Both the position numbers and the translations under genes were made by a program. DNA of 64,000 bases from Clostridia bacterium (GTDB taxonomy: Bacteria; Bacillota; Clostridia; Oscillospirales; CAG-272), in assembly GCA_017399305.1 (NCBI GenBank), contig JAFQDK010000053.1:1-64000 (forward strand), given 5' to 3'. The notes beneath the pieces were generated by a model, which did not search any database, was not told the DNA's origin, and was given only the letters and a program-made list of their open reading frames with translations. Below are positions 53,741 through 63,105 of the stretch, one piece after another; the stretch's first letter is position 1; the number at the start of each line of letters is the position of its first letter.

Positions 53741-54579
53741 TATCCAAATGCAAAATAAAGGATCAAGAGGTGTACAGGATAAAAAACGTAAAACGAATAC
53801 TTCAATACTGCATTGGCAACTCGGGATTTGGGCATTCCGCTCTTTTGATTGTAAAAAAGAATAAATGCAAGCGAAAGCAATGCCGCAGTCTGTATCAAAG
53901 CCATTATGGGATTATAGCCAGAGAACAAATGCGAAATAATCGGTATTCTGACAAGATTGATTCTGAACGATCTGTAAACTACCACAAGAATACTTCTTGC
54001 AATAAGTTTCCAATATGCCAAAACTGAAAATCCTACAAAAAGCATTGGAATCTTGTTTTTGTCTTCAACATTGAAAACTCCAAACAAAGCAACAAAACCA
54101 ACGCCTGTCACACCGTAATCAGCTGAGATAAACGCCGCGAAAAATGAGAGAAAAATAAATGTAGCGACACTCAAGAGTTTTGCATATTTAATCTGACGCT
54201 TTTTATAAAAGTCATTAAGCCACAGAAATACAAGACCGATAAGCAAAGTGAAGAATATATTATCAAGATGTATATCGGGTAAAATGCCGTTCATGGTAAC
54301 AAGTGTAATCTTTCCCGAAACAAACAGGTCGAAAGGTATTTCGGAGATAATTGCAAAAGCAAACAAACGCATTGCGTACTTAGGTACACTGCGTGTATGG
54401 CGGAAACCGTTTGCAATCAAAAATGCAAAGAGTGGCAAAGACAATCTGCCTATGGCACGAAGAAAATAATACCCGTCACCAAAATCTATTGACGCAAATC
54501 CGCTCGAACCGATCGAATAGCCGATATGGTCGGCAAGCATAAATACGATTGCCAATATTTTTATAAAAAGAGCGCTCAT
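53740..54579 (-). CDS. TraX-family membrane protein
   Basis: 279 residues from ATG 54579, preceded by AAGGAGG; the upstream in-frame start at 54606 lacks a site. About eight TM segments, with the family signature MLADHIGY near the N-terminus, RAIGRLSLPLFAFLIANGFR, and the C-terminal YVFYPVHLLILY. TraX relatives acetylate pilin in F plasmids; chromosomal copies belong to the acyltransferase-3-like group and are likely acyltransferases. First gene of a four-gene overlapping run. Confidence 0.9.
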   Translation of the reverse strand: MSALFIKILAIVFMLADHIGYSIGSSGFASIDFGDGYYFLRAIGRLSLPLFAFLIANGFRHTRSVPKYAMRLFAFAIISEIPFDLFVSGKITLVTMNGILPDIHLDNIFFTLLIGLVFLWLNDFYKKRQIKYAKLLSVATFIFLSFFAAFISADYGVTGVGFVALFGVFNVEDKNKIPMLFVGFSVLAYWKLIARSILVVVYRSFRINLVRIPIISHLFSGYNPIMALIQTAALLSLAFILFYNQKSGMPKSRVANAVLKYSFYVFYPVHLLILYFAFG

Positions 54580-54663
54580 GCAACAACCTCCTTTAAACTG
54601 ATACATAGATTATATCATATAAAACTTACAATGTGAAGTTTTTTTGAAAATATCTGCATAATA

Positions 54664-54721
54664 TTGACAACAAAACTGTATATGGTATAATAGTTAACAG
54701 GTTAATTATTAACTTGTTAAC
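54664..54721 (+). promoter_or_regulatory. marR promoter with near-palindromic operator
   Basis: TTGACA (54664-54669), 16 bp, TATAAT (54686-54691). Directly downstream, 54693-54721 is a near-perfect palindrome with ends GTTAACA/TGTTAAC and inner GTTAAT/ATTAAC, one mismatched pair. Position over +1 fits autorepression by the MarR protein. Confidence 0.8.
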
Positions 54722-54733
54722 GGAGGTGCAACT

Positions 54734-55201
54734 GTGTATAAAGAAAGTGCAAGTGAACTCAAAGCACGAAGTACAGTTCACAAACTGATAATCACGATGA
54801 AAAAACATCGTGGGCTTTTTGATGAGATGCGTGAGCGAACAGGTTTAGGTCGTTCTGCCCACCGCATGCTGATGATAGTTTCGGATAGTGACGGGACTCT
54901 TTCACAAACTTTTCTTGCTGAAAAGCTTGAGATAAGTACAGCGGCCGTAGCAGTAATGCTGAAAAAGATGGAAAGCGATGGGTACATATCACGTAAAGCA
55001 AATGCCGCCGACTCTCGTTTTAACACCATCGAGCTGACACAAAAAGGAGCTGAAGTTGTCGAAAGCTCAAAAAAAGCATTCTTTGCCATTGACTCTGCCC
55101 TGTTTGAAGGTTTTGCAGAAAATGAAATGGATAATCTGAATGAGTTTCTCGATCGTCTGCAAACAAATATCGCAAAACTTGAAGGAGGAAAAAGATCTTG
55201 A
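54734..55201 (+). CDS. MarR-family repressor of the ABC exporter
   Basis: 155 residues, GTG start 8 bp after GGAGG. Winged HTH: SQTFLAEKLEISTAAVAVML, KKMESDGYISRKANAADSRF and the LTQKGAEVVESS helix. First gene of an operon with two ABC exporter half-transporters; its stop overlaps the next TTG start by 4 bp. It probably represses the operon and is released by the transported drug or toxic compound. Confidence 0.93.
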   Translation: MYKESASELKARSTVHKLIITMKKHRGLFDEMRERTGLGRSAHRMLMIVSDSDGTLSQTFLAEKLEISTAAVAVMLKKMESDGYISRKANAADSRFNTIELTQKGAEVVESSKKAFFAIDSALFEGFAENEMDNLNEFLDRLQTNIAKLEGGKRS

Positions 55202-56955
55202 AAACATGGGGAAAATACATAAAGCCGTATAAGCTTTATTTCATTTTAGGTCCTCTGTGTATGATAATTGAGGTCATTGGTGAGGTACTGATGCCAAAAC
55301 TGTACTCGCTCATTGTTAAAAAGGCCGAAACTCAACTCACGGCTGACACTGGGTCTATTTGGTATGTTATCGGCATGGCAGCCGTAATGATACTGATTGC
55401 TATACTCATGATGCTGGGCGGTATTGGTGGCGCTTATTTCGGGGCAAAAGCTTCTGTCAATTTTGGCAGCGACCTTAGACTCGATGTTTATAAAAAAGTG
55501 CAGAAATTCTCTTTTGCCAACATCGACAAGTTCCAAACCGGCTCACTTATTACGCGTCTTACAAACGATGTAACACAGCTTCAAAACTTTGTAAATATGC
55601 TTCTGCGAATGTTTTTGCGTACCCCCGGTATGCTTATCGGTGCGCTTATAATGACTATAACGATAAGTCCTAAGCTCTCACTCGTGCTTGCCATTGCAAT
55701 ACCGATACTCGCAATTCTGCTTGCAGTGGTCATGAAAGTCGGATTCCCTCGTTTTGGAGCAATGCAAGGCAGAGTAGACGAGCTTAACAACACTGTCGGA
55801 GAAAACCTTACAAATATGCGAGTTGTAAAATCATTTGTACGCGAAGACTTTGAAGAAGAAAAATTCGATGCCGCAAACACTCAGCTTCGCAACAGTGCAA
55901 TGAATGCAATGAACGTTATGATACTCACTCAGCCAGTCATGATGCTGGTGATGAATCTTACTACCCTCGCGGTAATCTGGTTTGGCGGTAACATGGTTTT
56001 TAGTAGCGAGCTTGCCTACAGTGACTTCAACGCTCTTCTCACTTACATAAATCAGATACTTATGTCGCTTATGATGGTTACAATGCTGTTTATGAGTTCA
56101 TCGCGTGCCGCAGCATCTGCAAAGCGTATCAAGGAAGTGTTGAATGAGCAGCCAGACATCAATGACGACAATGCCGCAAGCAAAAACAGCGTTGTTAAAA
56201 AGGGCGAAGTTGAATTTAAAAATGTTAGTTTCCGTTATTACAAAAACAGCCCCGACTGCGTGCTTGATGACATTAGCTTTAAGATAAATGCAGGCGAAAC
56301 ACTCGGCATTATCGGCGGCACCGGCAGTGGAAAATCTACTCTCGTTTCTCTTATACCTCGACTTTACGACGCCGACAGCGGAGAGATTATGATCGACGGC
56401 ATAAATGTGCGCGACTACTCACTGTATACCCTGCGCGACGGTATCGGCATGGTATTGCAAAAAAATCTGCTTTTCTCCGGTACTGTAGAAGAGAACCTGC
56501 GTTGGGGTGATGAAAATGCCACTCTTGAAGATATGAAGGCTGCCGCTGAAATTGCGCAGGCAAACGGTTTTGTCGAAAATTTCACCGACGGTTATTCGCA
56601 TGAAATAGAGCGTGGCGGTACAAATGTTTCTGGCGGTCAAAAGCAACGTCTTTGTATTGCACGCGCGCTTATCAAAAAGCCTAAGATTCTGATTTTAGAC
56701 GACTCTACCAGTGCTGTTGATACCGCAACTGAAGCGAAAATCCGCGAAGCATTTGCTACAACATTAAAGGATTCCACAAAAATTATTATTGCTCAGCGTA
56801 TCACATCTGTAATGGATTCGGACCGTATCCTTGTGCTTGACGACGGCAAAATTGCCGGACTTGGCACACATAGTGAGCTTATGGAAAGCTGTGAAGCGTA
56901 CAAAGAAATATACGCGCTACAAATGGAAAACAAGGAGGTGGCGGCAAATGGCTAA
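55198..56955 (+). CDS. ABC exporter half-transporter A (degenerate site)
   Basis: 585 residues, TTG start with GGAGG. Six TM helices (1-320) and an ATPase domain: Walker A GGTGSGKST (K379), signature VSGGQKQR. Walker B is ILILDDSTSAVD: the catalytic Glu is replaced by Asp, as in the degenerate subunit of heterodimeric exporters such as BmrC/D and TM287/288. Pairs with the next gene, overlapping by 8 bp. Probably a multidrug exporter; substrate unknown. Confidence 0.93.
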   Translation: MKTWGKYIKPYKLYFILGPLCMIIEVIGEVLMPKLYSLIVKKAETQLTADTGSIWYVIGMAAVMILIAILMMLGGIGGAYFGAKASVNFGSDLRLDVYKKVQKFSFANIDKFQTGSLITRLTNDVTQLQNFVNMLLRMFLRTPGMLIGALIMTITISPKLSLVLAIAIPILAILLAVVMKVGFPRFGAMQGRVDELNNTVGENLTNMRVVKSFVREDFEEEKFDAANTQLRNSAMNAMNVMILTQPVMMLVMNLTTLAVIWFGGNMVFSSELAYSDFNALLTYINQILMSLMMVTMLFMSSSRAAASAKRIKEVLNEQPDINDDNAASKNSVVKKGEVEFKNVSFRYYKNSPDCVLDDISFKINAGETLGIIGGTGSGKSTLVSLIPRLYDADSGEIMIDGINVRDYSLYTLRDGIGMVLQKNLLFSGTVEENLRWGDENATLEDMKAAAEIAQANGFVENFTDGYSHEIERGGTNVSGGQKQRLCIARALIKKPKILILDDSTSAVDTATEAKIREAFATTLKDSTKIIIAQRITSVMDSDRILVLDDGKIAGLGTHSELMESCEAYKEIYALQMENKEVAANG

Positions 56956-58843
56956 ACGTACTTTAGAAGATCTGCAAAAGCAATACAACTCCTCTGCCGC
57001 TCCTCAAAAAAGCAACATGCCGCCAATGGGTCCAAGACGCGGCCCCGGTCCCGGCGGTCGTGGTATGCCAGTTGTAAAGCCCAAAGGGGATGCAAAAAAA
57101 GTTATCGGCAGGCTACTTGGTTACATAGGTGCATACAAATACCTGTTATTTGCGGCACTGATGTTTGTTGCTCTTACTGCTGTTTCCGGCACTGCGGCAT
57201 CATATTTACTTCGCCCTATACTGAACATTGTTTCCGGTGAGGAAATGGCCGATGCTTCGCTTGCTGACAAGCTGACAAAAATAGCTTCTTATGCAATCAT
57301 ACTCATATGCATTTACGCCGCAAATATCAGCGCACAGTACCTACAAGCAAAGCTGATGCTTCATATATCGCAGAACTCAATGAAAAAACTGCGCCACGAC
57401 CTTTTTGCAAAAGTACAAAAGCTACCGATAAAGTTCTTCGACAATGAAAGTCATGGCGAAATAATGAGCCGTTTTACAAACGATGTTGACAACATTGCGA
57501 TGATGCTTGACCATACTTTAACAAGCCTTGTTTCAGGCTCAATAACGCTGGTAAGCACATTTATAATAATGTGTTACACAAACATCTGGCTAACTATAAT
57601 TACCATTGTATTTATCCCGATATTCATTTTTGGCGGCAAAGCAATAACCAAACGCTCAAGAAAATACTACTCCTCACAGCAGGCGGCACTCGGCGCGGTA
57701 AACGGATATGTAGAGGAAACCGTATCCGGACAAAAGGTTGTAAAGGTATTCAATCACGAAGATACCTGTGTTGATGAATTCGCAATGCTCAACGATGATC
57801 TTCGCGACAAGCAGATAAATGCACAATTCTACGGTGGTATCATGGGTCCTGTAATGGGAAATACAGGTCAGATCAGCTATGCAATCACTGCCGGCATTGG
57901 CGGTGTGATGTGTCTGCTTGACAAGTTTGATCTCGGCGGTCTCGGTATATTTGTAAACTACTCAAGACAGTTTGCTCGCCCTATAAACGAAATATCAATG
58001 CAAATGAATACCGTGTTCTCTGCCCTTGCAGGCGCTGAGCGCGTATTTGACGTGCTTGACAGAGTTGAAGAAGAGCCTGATGTTCCAAACGCTAATGATA
58101 TGCCCGATATGAAAGGATACGTAAAACTTAATAACGTAACATTCGGATATGTCCCCGGCAAGACAATTCTCAAAAACATTTCGCTATATGCAAAACCCGG
58201 TCAGAAAATAGCATTTGTGGGCTCAACAGGAGCGGGAAAAACAACAATAACCAATCTGCTAAACCGCTTCTACGACATCGACTCAGGCGAGATAACCATT
58301 GACGATGTTAATATCCGCAACATCAAGCGCGATGTGCTCCGAAAGAATATCGCAATGGTTCTTCAGGATACGCTCCTTTTCACCGGCACCATCATGGAGA
58401 ATATCCGCTACGGGCGCCCTGATGCTACCGACGATGAAGTTATTGCCGCGGCAAAAACGGCAAGCGCGCACAGCTTTATAATGCGCCTTGAAAACGGATA
58501 TGACACGGTTATCACTGGTGACGGTGCAAACCTATCTCAAGGTCAGCGTCAGCTTCTCAACATTGCACGTGCGGCTATCTCTAAAGCGCCGATTCTCGTT
58601 CTTGATGAAGCGACAAGTTCTGTTGACACCAGAACCGAGCGACACATTGAGCACGGAATGGACCGTTTGATGCAAAACCGCACAACCTTTGTTATTGCAC
58701 ACAGACTGTCAACAGTCCGCAATGCAAATGCAATAATGGTTCTTGAAAAAGGCGAAATTATTGAGCGCGGCACTCATGACGAGTTGCTTGCTCTTAAAGG
58801 CAGATATTATGAGCTCTATACGGGCATGAAAGAACTTGACTAA
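56948..58843 (+). CDS. ABC exporter half-transporter B (catalytic site)
   Basis: 631 residues from ATG 56948, with AAGGAGGTG upstream. The first ~45 residues are a Pro/Gly-rich soluble extension (MPPMGPRRGPGPGGRGMP). Six TM helices follow, then Walker A STGAGKTT, signature LSQGQRQLLN and a canonical Walker B ILVLDEATSSVD. Because its partner has Asp for Glu, this subunit supplies the complete catalytic residues. Confidence 0.94.
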   Translation: MAKRTLEDLQKQYNSSAAPQKSNMPPMGPRRGPGPGGRGMPVVKPKGDAKKVIGRLLGYIGAYKYLLFAALMFVALTAVSGTAASYLLRPILNIVSGEEMADASLADKLTKIASYAIILICIYAANISAQYLQAKLMLHISQNSMKKLRHDLFAKVQKLPIKFFDNESHGEIMSRFTNDVDNIAMMLDHTLTSLVSGSITLVSTFIIMCYTNIWLTIITIVFIPIFIFGGKAITKRSRKYYSSQQAALGAVNGYVEETVSGQKVVKVFNHEDTCVDEFAMLNDDLRDKQINAQFYGGIMGPVMGNTGQISYAITAGIGGVMCLLDKFDLGGLGIFVNYSRQFARPINEISMQMNTVFSALAGAERVFDVLDRVEEEPDVPNANDMPDMKGYVKLNNVTFGYVPGKTILKNISLYAKPGQKIAFVGSTGAGKTTITNLLNRFYDIDSGEITIDDVNIRNIKRDVLRKNIAMVLQDTLLFTGTIMENIRYGRPDATDDEVIAAAKTASAHSFIMRLENGYDTVITGDGANLSQGQRQLLNIARAAISKAPILVLDEATSSVDTRTERHIEHGMDRLMQNRTTFVIAHRLSTVRNANAIMVLEKGEIIERGTHDELLALKGRYYELYTGMKELD

Positions 58844-58847
58844 ACGT

Positions 58848-58877
58848 AAAAAAGGACTGCTTTCGCAGTCCTTTTTT
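58848..58877. terminator. Bidirectional terminator
   Basis: AAAAAGGACTGC/GCAGTCCTTTTT with a TTTC loop. The same GGACTGC/GCAGTCC stem recurs at 61129-61156. Confidence 0.88.
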
Positions 58878-58886
58878 AATTTTCAG

Positions 58887-61025
58887 TTATGCAGTAGCAA
58901 GATACTTCAGAACACGAATGGCACTAAGTAAATTGTAGCCGCCTTCTCTATTGAGACATGCTTTAAGGATTCCGAAGCAGTCTGCAAAAGTGATCTCACC
59001 GTCGCCGTTATAATCCATGTAGTCCATCGGATCTGCAGCATACGCCGCAGCTTTAGACTCTACACTATTGATATTAGTAGCAAGATTGCTTGCAAGTGCT
59101 GTTACAGTAGCAGAAATCTCGCCTGTACCAAGAGCTGCAACATCAACAGTCTGAGAAGTGCCGGTAATCTCATAAACCTTTGCGGCGTTGCCGTCAGCAT
59201 AAACTGTCAAACGGTATGTGCGCGCACCGTTAACAGCATCAAATGAAACTATATTTTCATTCCATTCAAGGTTTGCAGGAACTTCAAGCGCAGTTCTATC
59301 TCCGCGGAGAGTATTATCGAATGATGAGTTTGTCTTTGAGAAAATCCAATCAACGAGTCCGGCGGTCTTTGCAGCCTGTGCCCAGATATTATGTCCACCA
59401 CCTGCAATTTCAGTGTACTTGATTGTTGTGCTGCCTGCATTCTTAATAGAATTTACCATAGCACGTGTTGCTGCAACAGGGAGGGTTGCATCTGCATCGC
59501 CATGGAAAGTCCAGATGTTCTGATGAGTATAGCGGGAAGCGATAGCATCGGTTCCGTCATAAAGCTCGCAACCTGCAAGAGGAGCAGCCGCAGCAAATAC
59601 ATAAGGATAACGTGCGGTAAGCGACCATGTTGCACCGCCGCCGTTTGAAGAACCTGTTATATAAACTCGTGAAGTATCTACTCGATAGGTATTGAGGAAA
59701 TAGTCAAGAAGTTCAACCGCAGCATTGAGATAATCGCCGTTTTCGTAAACGCCGGTCTTAAGTTCGTTTGCAAACGCTGCGCTACCTGCATAATTTGATA
59801 CCCACTCTCTTGGGCTCTTTGCGCACTGGGGTGCAATCATAATACAATCATACTTGGAGTTGAGAACCGCATTGTTGAGTGCTGCGCCGTTTGTGGTGAG
59901 CTGGGTGGTATTATCGCTTCCGCGAGAACCGTTACCGTGCATGTAAAGGAATACAGGATATGTCTTTGCGCTTGTTTCGTATCCCTCGGGCAAATAGTAG
60001 CGGTAAGGAAGCTTAATACCGTTAGACGCGGTAAATGTGTCGTATTCAAAAATGTCGTTTGCTACAAGAGTTGAGGTTGTTCCCGCCTCGGTAATTACTT
60101 TTGAAAAGTTAGCTGCTTTTGCTGCAATAGCAGCACCGTCACTGTGACCGGAAACGTCAAGAGTGGAGGTAGCACCTGTAGCAACTGTACCGTCAGCACT
60201 GATAAATTCTGTAAAATCACCGCCGGTTATCTTAATGTTAAGAGTACTTGAGATCACAGAAACATTTCCTGTAATGATCTTGCCGACAAATTTACCGCCA
60301 CTTATTGTAATTCTGGTATCGGCACCAGTGCCATTATTTGCAGTTCCGGGATAAATATTATCAATTATACCACCGGAAATATCAATATGCGCCATGCCTT
60401 CAAAATCCTTGCTGACCTGACGAGAATATCCGCAAATCATAAATTTGCCGCTTTTAATTGTAATATGAGAGTCACGGTCAGTAGGTACGGTATTATACTT
60501 ATCAGCACCATACTGCACACCGCCAAGAATGCTTGCAGCCTGTGCAATGGTAGAAAAATCGCCGTAATTTACACATTCAATACCTTCATCCATAACAATA
60601 TGGTTAAACTGGGCAACAAAAAGCACGTGGTTATAAGCCATGGAAGTATCGCCACGGAAGGTGATATTCTTAAAAGTAGTATCGCCATTGAGAACATAGC
60701 GCTTCTGTGCTATGTTGATACCGTAATTTGTTCCTGTGCGGTAGTCATTTGCGCCGTAAACCTGTGTTACGGTAACTACACCGCCATGCGAAGGCTCAAC
60801 AAAATGTTCGCTAACGGTAACCTTGCCTACAACTACAACAGTACCTCCATTGTCGCCGAGTGCCGCATATGCCGCATCAAGAGTGCCAACAGGTGTAGTT
60901 GCACTTGAACCATCGCCAATGCCGCCGTCTGCAACATAGACAACACTATCTGCTGCAAAAGAAGCAAAACACATTAGCAAACCAAGAATAATACTTGCGA
61001 GGATAAATAAAACTGTCTTTTTCAT
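58887..61025 (-). CDS. Secreted esterase with beta-solenoid domain and half-degenerate dockerin
   Basis: 712 residues, AAGGAGAG before ATG. Signal peptide (1-24), a beta-solenoid (about 27-320; front YVADGGIGDGSSATTPVG) related to the solenoid of the protein at 19481-20737, then an alpha/beta-hydrolase esterase of the PHB-depolymerase/CE1 type (about 335-560): FLYMHGNGSRGSDN, nucleophile Ser in VYITGSSNGGG, catalytic His in GGGHNIW. A fibronectin-like strand set follows. At the C-terminus is one dockerin half with a good Ca2+ loop (DYNGDGEITFADCFGILKAC); the second half (GYNLLSAIRVLKYLATA) has lost its Asp residues. It likely removes acetyl or feruloyl groups from plant polymer. Confidence 0.87.
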   Translation of the reverse strand: MKKTVLFILASIILGLLMCFASFAADSVVYVADGGIGDGSSATTPVGTLDAAYAALGDNGGTVVVVGKVTVSEHFVEPSHGGVVTVTQVYGANDYRTGTNYGINIAQKRYVLNGDTTFKNITFRGDTSMAYNHVLFVAQFNHIVMDEGIECVNYGDFSTIAQAASILGGVQYGADKYNTVPTDRDSHITIKSGKFMICGYSRQVSKDFEGMAHIDISGGIIDNIYPGTANNGTGADTRITISGGKFVGKIITGNVSVISSTLNIKITGGDFTEFISADGTVATGATSTLDVSGHSDGAAIAAKAANFSKVITEAGTTSTLVANDIFEYDTFTASNGIKLPYRYYLPEGYETSAKTYPVFLYMHGNGSRGSDNTTQLTTNGAALNNAVLNSKYDCIMIAPQCAKSPREWVSNYAGSAAFANELKTGVYENGDYLNAAVELLDYFLNTYRVDTSRVYITGSSNGGGATWSLTARYPYVFAAAAPLAGCELYDGTDAIASRYTHQNIWTFHGDADATLPVAATRAMVNSIKNAGSTTIKYTEIAGGGHNIWAQAAKTAGLVDWIFSKTNSSFDNTLRGDRTALEVPANLEWNENIVSFDAVNGARTYRLTVYADGNAAKVYEITGTSQTVDVAALGTGEISATVTALASNLATNINSVESKAAAYAADPMDYMDYNGDGEITFADCFGILKACLNREGGYNLLSAIRVLKYLATA

Positions 61026-61128
61026 GTTTACTCTCCTTGATTATCAATATAAATTATGATAACACAATATATATTGTGAGTAAAGACAAATTATCTGTTG
61101 TTTTTTCAAAAAAGTTGTACAACATAAC

Positions 61129-61156
61129 AAAAAGGACTGCCTGAGCAGTCCTTTTT
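61129..61156 (-). terminator. Terminator of the yegP-like gene
   Basis: AAAAAGGACTGC/GCAGTCCTTTTT with a CTGA loop; same stem as at 58848-58877. Confidence 0.88.
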
Positions 61157-61162
61157 ATGTAC

Positions 61163-61525
61163 TTATTTTTCGATTTCTGCATCGGGAGCGTTTTTCTTAA
61201 CGCTTTCAATTCCGTTAAGGCAGCTATCCTTGGTGGTGTAGCCCTCAGAGGTAGCGATAACTTCACCATTCTTTGCCTTGAGTCTGAATCTGTACTCGCC
61301 CGCTTTATCCTGATATACTTCGAACTTGGGGTGCTTAACAGTCTCAAAATTCTCAACTGTCTGGTCCTCAACTCCGCCAACACAGTTATTGCGAACGCTC
61401 TCAATGCCGTTAAGGCAAGCGGACTCGGAAGAATATACCTCGGAAGTAGCGATAACCTGACCGTTACCTGCCTTTAAATCAAATTTAACTCCTGTAGAAG
61501 TTTCTTTTACAACAAACTTGCCCAT
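61163..61525 (-). CDS. YegP-family (DUF1508) protein
   Basis: 120 residues from ATG 61525, with GAGGA upstream; the frame to 61546 begins with TTG. Two tandem ~50-residue repeats: FDLKAGNGQVIATSEVYSSE, SACLNGIESVRNN and FRLKAKNGEVIATSEGYTTK, DSCLNGIESVKKN. YegP proteins are small ferredoxin-like duplicates of unknown function. Monocistronic, with its own promoter and terminator. Confidence 0.92.
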   Translation of the reverse strand: MGKFVVKETSTGVKFDLKAGNGQVIATSEVYSSESACLNGIESVRNNCVGGVEDQTVENFETVKHPKFEVYQDKAGEYRFRLKAKNGEVIATSEGYTTKDSCLNGIESVKKNAPDAEIEK

Positions 61526-61579
61526 CGGCTTAGTCCTCACTTTCAAAACTTATTGGTTAAAATAACCTTTTCTGTTTAA

Positions 61580-61608
61580 ATTGTAGCATATATTGTTTTT
61601 TTCGTCAA
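61580..61608 (-). promoter_or_regulatory. Promoter of the yegP-like gene
   Basis: TTGACG (61603-61608), 17 bp, TACAAT (61580-61585) on the minus strand. Confidence 0.75.
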
Positions 61609-61627
61609 GCACTTTTATTCAAGCTGC

Positions 61628-62410
61628 TTAAATCTTTTCAAGAGAGTTTGAAAGAAATGCCTTTGTCTTTTCACTCTTTGGTGCACCGAAAACCTCATCA
61701 GGAGTGCCAATTTCTTCTATCACACCGTCAGCCATGAAAATAACTTTATCTGCCACATTTTTTGCAAACTCCATTTCATGAGTTACAACTATCATGGTGT
61801 GATCCTCGCCCTTAAGCCCTTTGATAACTCTCAAAACTTCGCCTGTAAGTTCGGGGTCAAGCGCGCTTGTCGGTTCGTCAAAGCAAAGTATCTCGGGCTG
61901 CATTACAAGTGCACGCGCAATAGCAACTCGTTGTTGCTGTCCGCCTGAAAGCTCACACGGATATGCGTTGCTCTTATCCGAAAGCCCTACCCTTTCCAAA
62001 AGCTCAACCGCCTTTTGATCTATTGATTCAAGAGCCACCTTTTTTTCCACGCCAGAAAGCTTTTTCTTTTTGAGAGCAAGTGTAGGCGCAAGTGTCAGGT
62101 TCTCCATAACGTTATACTGTGGGAACAGATTAAACGATTGGAACACTAGACCAAACTTAAGACGTTTTTCGCGAATCTCGTTATCATTATACTCGACATC
62201 GGCATCAAAAACGGTTTCTCCGTCTACATAAATACTGCCTTTATCTGCCGTTTCAAGAAAGTTGAGACAACGAAGCAACGTTGTCTTGCCACTTCCTGAC
62301 GAGCCGATAATCGCAAGAACTTCGCCCTTTTCAAGCTCAAAATCAATACCTTTGAGGACTTCGGTTTTGCCAAAATTCTTTTTGATGTTTCTAACTTCAA
62401 GCAATGCCAT
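61628..62410 (-). CDS. Polar amino-acid ABC transporter ATPase
   Basis: 260 residues, AGGACA before ATG. Walker A GSSGSGKTTLLRCLNFLE, signature LSGGQQQRVAIARAL, Walker B ILCFDEPTSALDPEL and switch His VVTHEMEFA are typical of the GlnQ/HisP subfamily. Third gene of the SBP-permease-ATPase operon. Downstream there is no clear terminator before the yegP promoter. Confidence 0.94.
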   Translation of the reverse strand: MALLEVRNIKKNFGKTEVLKGIDFELEKGEVLAIIGSSGSGKTTLLRCLNFLETADKGSIYVDGETVFDADVEYNDNEIREKRLKFGLVFQSFNLFPQYNVMENLTLAPTLALKKKKLSGVEKKVALESIDQKAVELLERVGLSDKSNAYPCELSGGQQQRVAIARALVMQPEILCFDEPTSALDPELTGEVLRVIKGLKGEDHTMIVVTHEMEFAKNVADKVIFMADGVIEEIGTPDEVFGAPKSEKTKAFLSNSLEKI

Positions 62411-62422
62411 ATCTTGTCCTCC

Positions 62423-63067
62423 CTATGCCTTGTAATAATTGAGTTTCTTTTCGAAAAATCCGAAAAGAAGTGAAAGCAAGCCTACAAAAACAAGATAGAA
62501 TACTGCCGTATAGAAGAGCGGCCACATAAGACCGTATGCCGCAAACTCCTGCGCCGCTTTTATGATCTCAACGATCATAATTACTCTTGCAAGTGCGGTA
62601 TCTTTTACAAGTGTTATTACTTCATTTGACATAGGTGCGAGAATACGTTTTACAACCTGCATCAGCACAACCTTGAAAAAGATTTGCGATTTGGTCATGC
62701 CAAGTACCTGCCCCGCCTCATACTGCCCTTTGGCAATACTCTCAATTCCGCCGCGGTATATCTCGGAGAAATAGCAAGCATAGTTAATTACAAACGCCGC
62801 TATAACCGATCCAAAGCGCGAAAAAAGAGGTGTGCCGAGAAAATATCCCGGTACATAAAAAACTATAATTACCTGGAGCATCAGCGGAACACCGCGTATT
62901 ATCCAAACAAATATTTTTGTTATGTAAGCAAGCGGCTTAAACTTTGACATAGAACCAAAAGAAATGACCAAACCCAAAGGAAGCGCTAACACGAGTGTTA
63001 GCGCAAAAATCAGGCAGGTCTGTTCAAGTCCTTTAAGCAAGCTTAACGTGACTTCCCAAAAACCCAT
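62423..63067 (-). CDS. Polar amino-acid ABC transporter permease
   Basis: 214 residues, AAGGAAA before ATG, five TM segments. The His/Glu/Gln/Arg permease EAA motif is ARGGIESIAKGQYEAGQVLG-like (read here as YRGGIESIAKGQYEAGQVLG). The ISFGSMSKFKP and IIRGVPLMLQVIIVFY segments are typical. A single permease gene suggests a homodimer. Confidence 0.93.
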   Translation of the reverse strand: MGFWEVTLSLLKGLEQTCLIFALTLVLALPLGLVISFGSMSKFKPLAYITKIFVWIIRGVPLMLQVIIVFYVPGYFLGTPLFSRFGSVIAAFVINYACYFSEIYRGGIESIAKGQYEAGQVLGMTKSQIFFKVVLMQVVKRILAPMSNEVITLVKDTALARVIMIVEIIKAAQEFAAYGLMWPLFYTAVFYLVFVGLLSLLFGFFEKKLNYYKA

Positions 63068-63105
63068 AAATATTTTCCTTTGTAGATATTATACTTGTTT
63101 TAAAA

